NCBI GenBank assembly: GCA_000695325.1
Contig: AVPN01000674.1
Location: forward strand, 13,738 to 41,745
Origin: Pleurobrachia bachei
Taxonomy: Eukaryota > Ctenophora > Tentaculata > Cydippida > Pleurobrachiidae
Length of the DNA: 28,008 bases
Reading direction: 5' to 3'
The notes under the pieces were generated by a model. The model was not told the DNA's origin and searched no databases. It was given only the letters and a program-made list of their open reading frames with translations. This document shows positions 24,701-28,008 of the stretch, in pieces. A program made the translations under genes and the position numbers. Each line of letters opens with the position of its first letter. Position 1 is the first letter of the stretch.

Positions 24701-25998
24701 ATCAACATCTTCCTTCTCTACACTCTCTCCCTTCTCCTCCTCATTTCCATCCCTTTCAGCCCCCTCTTCTCTATCCCCCTCCTCGAAAGAATCCTCTGGG
24801 GTCTCCAGGGGTTGATCTGAGGGGGTATTATCCCCAGCTGGTGCGGCTTGTTCAAACTCCTCAGCAGGAGCTTCCTCTCTGTTGTGTGGGGGTGTCGGCT
24901 CCCCCTCTCTGTTGTGTGGGGGTGTCGGCTCGCCCTGGAACGAATTCTCTGGCGAGTATGACGTCACAGTTCTATCACCAGGTGGGGGAGACTGGAGGGT
25001 ATCATCAAACGTCCACTCAGCAGCATCCTCATCATCAGAGAACCTCTCATCCTCCTCGTCATCTTGGGACAGTTCCTCATTTGCAGAGAAACCATCACCA
25101 TCATCAATTATTGGCGGGTTTGAGGCGGGTTTGAGCCCTCGTCCGAGGTTACTGTCCGAGACTGTTCCTCTCCTGAGGCCTCGTCGTCTTCTTCATCATC
25201 CTCCTCCTTCTTCCCCTCTGAAACAGGAGAGAGGGGGGTCAGACGGGAAGGGGCGGGAGGTTACCGTGTCTAGAGATCAGAAGATAAACACGCAAAAGGA
25301 ATCGTGATCTGATCATTCTAGCTACAGATTGTTGTAAATTAGAGAAATAGGGAATCAGGCCCAGTTCTCTGTTTTACAAACCAAACTTCATTCGGAATTT
25401 TGAAACATATATAGATTATATATCAGGCATGCTATATGAACAAATAGCACTTACAGTAGGGGTGAGGGATGGTGAGAGAGAGATAGGTATGGTGAGAGGT
25501 GGTGGTGTTCCATACATGGCCTTCCAACTTTTAGAGAACTGAATGAAGCTTGGTAACAACAACCTGTAGTCAATAAAACACACGGTAACCTCACTAATTA
25601 ATAATAAACATTATATCCCTTGAGGGGAGTCCCAGTCCCCCCACTTAGCCCCTTCCCTAACTATGCTCCCCACAGTTTATCTAACCATCTCAATCATCTC
25701 TGATCCTGCTTACCACGACCCCCTGTCCCCATGGTATAAAGTAACCATGACCTCCATCCAGACTAACCACGACCCCCGATCCCCTTTCTAACTAACCCGA
25801 TCCCTACTTCCTAACTAACCACGACCCCCTGGCCCATGTTCTCATGGTACAATAAACTAACCACACACCCTAACCCCAATCCCCATGGTATAAACTAACC
25901 ACAACCCCCTGGCCCCTAGCCCCTAGCCCCCTCCTTCTAAACTAACCATGACTAGTTTCGTCTTCCTCAGAGTTATACATCTCTAGGGCACCAGACAT
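18765..25998 (-). CDS. SETD2: Histone H3K36 methyltransferase SETD2/Set2
   Basis: Nuclear enzyme that trimethylates H3K36 during Pol II elongation. Coding exons: possible exon 1 25998-25947 (MSGALEMYNSEEDE), then 25563-25455, 25215-23745, 23641-23531, 23374-22946, 22848-22563, 22470-22279, 22013-21800, 21725-20506, 19918-19816, 19671-19304, 19206-19009, 18905-18765. About 1610 residues follow exon 1. In order: a long Glu-rich region; AWS (CQCDFVAED...CLNKVLMIEC); SET (GWGLKATQD, EYCGEVV, FINHSCDPNCETQKW, FDYQYQRYG); post-SET CYCGSEKCRG; an Arg/Asp/Gly/Ser-rich tract; WW (PPHWRTAKDADGKTYYYH); and SRI (KDFKYLARKLTHGLTEKE to stop), which binds phosphorylated Pol II. This is the full Set2 architecture. 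An 11-bp tandem duplication at 25113-25134 breaks the frame of the acidic exon. Exon 1 does not phase directly with the next exon. Confidence 0.93.
19959..20321 (+). CDS. Orphan ORF resembling a dynein heavy chain stalk segment, antisense in a SETD2 intron
   Basis: A single open frame of 120 residues from ATG (MAAERALADCLNVYSRDLVI) to TAG, filling most of the 587-bp SETD2 intron 20505-19919 on the opposite strand. Its pattern follows the microtubule-binding stalk region of dynein heavy chains: ALADCL...LVIIKSFKQPPPAVEATF (compare the usual 'I.S.K.PP..V'), then LALYVICGG, W..ISGTL, a basic stretch RRKRIAGRF and a closing helix ending VREVCDS. A real heavy chain is over 4000 residues, so this would be a stalk-only fragment: a small stand-alone protein, one exon of a larger gene, or a retroposed fragment. 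There is no acceptor before the ATG and no poly(A) signal nearby. The dynein resemblance is from memory of the family, not an alignment. Confidence 0.45.
   Translation: MAAERALADCLNVYSRDLVIIKSFKQPPPAVEATFLALYVICGGSVSARKWRDISGTLSHPEHSNDSFHGMMKKTDWTTVSERRKRIAGRFIEPYSKDDVLAASVSAVNYFLFVREVCDS
20506..21725 (-). other. SETD2: SETD2 exon encoding an Arg/Asp/Gly/Ser-rich and Pro/Gln-rich disordered region
   Basis: This 1220-bp exon has repeated RDRSRDRSRERDD, DDRRDGRFNRDRRDGG and RGGRFDS units, then proline-rich and glutamine/methionine-rich sequence. It lies between post-SET and WW. Such RS/RGG composition is typical of RNA-binding and splicing factors. Confidence 0.8.
24875..24930 (-). repeat. SETD2: In-frame 30-bp tandem repeat in SETD2
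   Basis: Two 30-bp units encode GEPTPPHNRE twice at the start of the acidic region. The frame is preserved. Confidence 0.9.
25113..25134 (-). repeat. SETD2: 11-bp tandem duplication that shifts the SETD2 frame
   Basis: GGCGGGTTTGA occurs twice in a row. The acidic frame upstream (EEDDEEDDEASGEEQSR...) ends at a TAA just after it, while the equally acidic downstream frame (DDGDGFSANEELSQDDEED) is offset by two bases. Counting one copy, the exon length also restores the phase with both neighbouring exons. Confidence 0.9.
25564..25946 (-). repeat. SETD2 first intron with a degenerate minisatellite
   Basis: From about 25640 the sequence is a degenerate array of units such as ACTAACCACGACCCCCTG and CCCATGGTATAAACTAACC. 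Read on the minus strand, each unit carries GTGGTTAGTTTA, which is the SETD2 exon 1 donor context (CATG/GTTAGTTTA). Related units occur at about 26936-27057. No coding content seen. Confidence 0.7.
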
Positions 25999-26012
25999 GG
26001 GAAGGGGAAGCG

Positions 26013-26040
26013 CTACGGGAAAGGTAATTCGTTTTTAAAA
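26013..26040 (-). promoter_or_regulatory. Acceptor-like site 14 nt upstream of the SETD2 ATG
   Basis: Minus strand: GAATTACCTTTCCCGTAG, then CGCTTCCCCTTCCC, then ATG. It is about 70 nt after the EIF2B1 stop codon (26083). This is the shortest intercistronic gap in the window. Confidence 0.5.
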
Positions 26041-26082
26041 CAACAAAAATATAACCACAATTCAACACATCATTTCACACTC

Positions 26083-26832
26083 TCAAATATACAATTTTAT
26101 CAGTTCGTCACTAACAGCCGATGGGGTGAGCACACCCAGATCTGTGAACAGTTTGTTGATGTATTTCGGGGGAGTGAAATCCACCTCAGGGTGTTTTGTG
26201 TCTTCAGGATTCTCGTACTTAGCATCATTCGGTAGATCCAGCTGACTGAGAGGGTAATTCCGGTAAAACTTGAAACTTTCCACGGCCACATAAAACGGTT
26301 TGTTGAGGGATCGAGCCATCACAGCAACCGGATATGTCCCCAACTTGTTAATAAGCCCTCCGTTCTCCACCACACCCACTGCGCCCACTAACACAAATGA
26401 GACCCGCTCCATTACAAAACCAATGGAGGCATCCAGGATTAGAGTTGCTTGGATACCCTGGTCGTTTAGTTTCTTCACCATGAGAGGTCCCTCCTCTCCC
26501 TCTGTCACCAACACTTTGAACTTTTTAGCCTTCTCGTGGGCCTTCATAAGGATCTCGAGAACTACCCGTGAGATATTGACAGTGAGAACTGTAACCCCGT
26601 CCGAGATGAAGGGGTACGCTAACTGGGCTATCTTCCTCCGGGAATCCTTCAACCTCTTCATGAACAAGTTGCCCCTATCAACCAGGAATTTCCGCACTGG
26701 ATCGAACCCCTTGCACTCCAAGATATCGATCTCTGAGGAGGGAGCGTTCTGGCCGCGAGAGAGGGTAATGAACCGTACAAAAAGATCACAACCAGATGCT
26801 ACTGACGTTGTGGAACTCCCTGCAGTCGCCTT
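26083..26832 (-). pseudogene. EIF2B1: Truncated duplicate of the EIF2B1 last exon
   Basis: Encodes the eIF2B alpha C-terminal 249 residues, identical over its length to the copy at 27201-27950 as far as I could compare. At 26833 it breaks inside codon Lys-Ala-Thr and switches to unrelated C-rich sequence, so it lacks the acceptor and upstream exons. Confidence 0.9.
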
Positions 26833-27057
26833 CACCCCCCCCTCATAATGATCCCCCGCAAGATTAAATCGAATTCCCCCACCATCATTATAACCATCTC
26901 AACAGTCAACACTCAACAACCGTTATCATCACAATGATTAACTAACCACGACCCCATCTTACAAACCGACCACGACCTCTATCCAGACCACGATCCGCTT
27001 TCTTAATAACCGGACCCCTACTTACTAACTAACCACGACCCACCACTCCACATACTA
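26833..27057. other. Spacer between D3 copies
   Basis: A C-rich junction sequence followed by degenerate minisatellite units (ACTAACCACGACCC) like those in the SETD2 intron. No gene seen. Confidence 0.6.
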
Positions 27058-27950
27058 TAAACTAACCATGACTAGTTTCGTCTTCCTCAGAGTTATACAT
27101 CTCTAGGGCACCAGACATGGGAAGGGGGACGCTACGGGAAAGGTAATTCGTTTTAAAACAACAAAAATATAACCACAATTCAACACATCATTTCACACTC
27201 TCAAATATACAATTTTATCAGTTCGTCACTAACAGCCGATGGGGTGAGCACACCCAGATCTGTGAACAGTTTGTTGATGTATTTCGGGGGAGTGAAATCC
27301 ACCTCAGGGTGTTTTGTGTCTTCAGGATTCTCGTACTTAGCATCATTCGGTAGATCCAGCTGACTGAGAGGGTAATTCCGGTAAAACTTGAAACTTTCCA
27401 CGGCCACATAAAACGGTTTGTTGAGGGATCGAGCCATCACAGCAACCGGATATGTCCCCAACTTGTTAATAAGCCCTCCGTTCTCCACCACACCCACTGC
27501 GCCCACTAACACAAATGAGACCCGCTCCATTACAAAACCAATGGAGGCATCCAGGATTAGAGTTGCTTGGATACCCTGGTCGTTTAGTTTCTTCACCATG
27601 AGAGGTCCCTCCTCTCCCTCTGTCACCAACACTTTGAACTTTTTAGCCTTCTCGTGGGCCTTCATAAGGATCTCGAGAACTACCCGTGAGATATTGACAG
27701 TGAGAACTGTAACCCCGTCCGAGATGAAGGGGTACGCTAACTGGGCTATCTTCCTCCGGGAATCCTTCAACCTCTTCATGAACAAGTTGCCCCTATCAAC
27801 CAGGAATTTCCGCACTGGATCGAACCCCTTGCACTCCAAGATATCGATCTCTGAGGAGGGAGCGTTCTGGCCGCGAGAGAGGGTAATGAACCGTACAAAA
27901 AGATCACAACCAGATGCTACTGACGTTGTGGAACTCCCTGCAGTCGCCTT
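27058..27950. repeat. Large tandem duplication D3, copy 2
   Basis: Second copy of the SETD2 exon 1 to EIF2B1 unit. This copy is contiguous with the true acceptor of the EIF2B1 last exon to its right. Confidence 0.95.
27067..27118 (-). pseudogene. SETD2: Duplicate of SETD2 exon 1
   Basis: Same MSGALEMYNSEEDE start, donor context and upstream acceptor-like site as at 25947-25998. In this copy it is followed by minisatellite and then the truncated EIF2B1 copy rather than by SETD2 exon 2. It could act as an alternative first exon if the duplication is real. Confidence 0.7.
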
Positions 27951-27968
27951 TAACTGTTTACTCAGCTC
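27201..27968 (-). CDS. EIF2B1: Translation initiation factor eIF2B subunit alpha, last exon
   Basis: Alpha subunit of the eIF2B exchange factor, which dimerises to hold the decamer together and senses phosphorylated eIF2. The last exon encodes 255 residues from ELSKQLKATAGS to the stop, with a clean acceptor (CTTCCTCCCAG) at 27969-27970. Family signatures include SISRVVLEIL-like NISRVVLEIL, LILDASIGFVMERV, GAVGVVENGGLINKLGTY, KPFYVAVESFKF and the hallmark C terminus FTDLGVLTPSAVSDELIKLY. Earlier exons lie beyond the window. SETD2 starts about 85 bp after the stop. Confidence 0.96.
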   Translation of the reverse strand, partial: ELSKQLKATAGSSTTSVASGCDLFVRFITLSRGQNAPSSEIDILECKGFDPVRKFLVDRGNLFMKRLKDSRRKIAQLAYPFISDGVTVLTVNISRVVLEILMKAHEKAKKFKVLVTEGEEGPLMVKKLNDQGIQATLILDASIGFVMERVSFVLVGAVGVVENGGLINKLGTYPVAVMARSLNKPFYVAVESFKFYRNYPLSQLDLPNDAKYENPEDTKHPEVDFTPPKYINKLFTDLGVLTPSAVSDELIKLYI

Positions 27969-28008
27969 CTGGGAGGAAGGGGTGTTAGAGTTGACCGATT
28001 GAGAGGGA

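Larger units (their letters stand above)
25938..26832. repeat. Large tandem duplication D3, copy 1
   Basis: An 895-bp unit holding SETD2 exon 1, its upstream acceptor-like site and most of the EIF2B1 last exon. It is repeated at 27058-27950 with only two small indels noticed outside the coding part. Confidence 0.95.

Noticed and set aside
24211-25307. Long plus-strand frames opposite the SETD2 acidic exon
   Set aside because: Ser/Leu/Pro-rich antisense shadows of a Glu-rich coding exon; the minus-strand frame carries the conserved gene.
26300-26848. Plus-strand frames opposite EIF2B1 (and copy at 27418-28002)
   Set aside because: Antisense shadow of a conserved exon.

Overview
The window looks like nuclear DNA from a small, gene-dense animal genome. 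Coding exons are cleanly recognisable as metazoan housekeeping proteins, introns are short (about 50-800 bp) with GT..AG ends, and most stop-to-start distances between neighbours are about 85-160 bp. The species cannot be named from this sequence. No rRNA, tRNA or CRISPR array was seen.

Layout, plus strand: the 3' part of a UBE2D-type ubiquitin-conjugating enzyme (361-1360), an unassigned candidate first exon (2097-2186), and a complete eight-exon PSMC5/Rpt6 proteasome ATPase (2972-5254). The rest is almost entirely minus strand. In order of transcription it reads EIF2B1 last exon (27968-27201), SETD2 (25998-18765), EIF2B2 (18331-15824), EIF3F (14541-13419), ZNG1/CBWD (13259-9287) and UQCRC2 (9181-7604). 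An intronless nicotinamide riboside kinase lies in the same orientation inside the last large intron of EIF2B2. A 120-codon ORF resembling a dynein heavy chain stalk segment lies antisense inside a SETD2 intron. A non-autonomous, TIR-bearing DNA element with an assembly gap fills the third intron of ZNG1.

Two themes stand out. First, nearly every start codon here sits 0-16 nt downstream of a 3' splice-acceptor-like pyrimidine tract plus AG, and same-strand neighbours are about 100 bp apart. That is the architecture expected of operon-like transcription resolved by spliced-leader trans-splicing. Second, the window is full of tandem duplications. Three are about 0.9-1.6 kb with roughly 0.5-1% divergence (5139-8278, 13827-16143, 25938-27950). 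Several are short and sit on splice sites or in coding sequence: a doubled acceptor in UBE2D, a doubled donor in EIF2B2, a donor-containing minisatellite in SETD2, and an 11-bp duplication that shifts the SETD2 frame. The large ones may be uncollapsed haplotypes joined by the assembler. UQCRC2 lacks about 170 central residues exactly at such a junction.

Functionally the set covers translation initiation (EIF2B1, EIF2B2, EIF3F), protein turnover (UBE2D, PSMC5), chromatin (SETD2), zinc delivery (ZNG1), NAD precursor salvage (NMRK) and respiratory complex III (UQCRC2). The shared feature is housekeeping expression, as is usual for metazoan operons, rather than one pathway.
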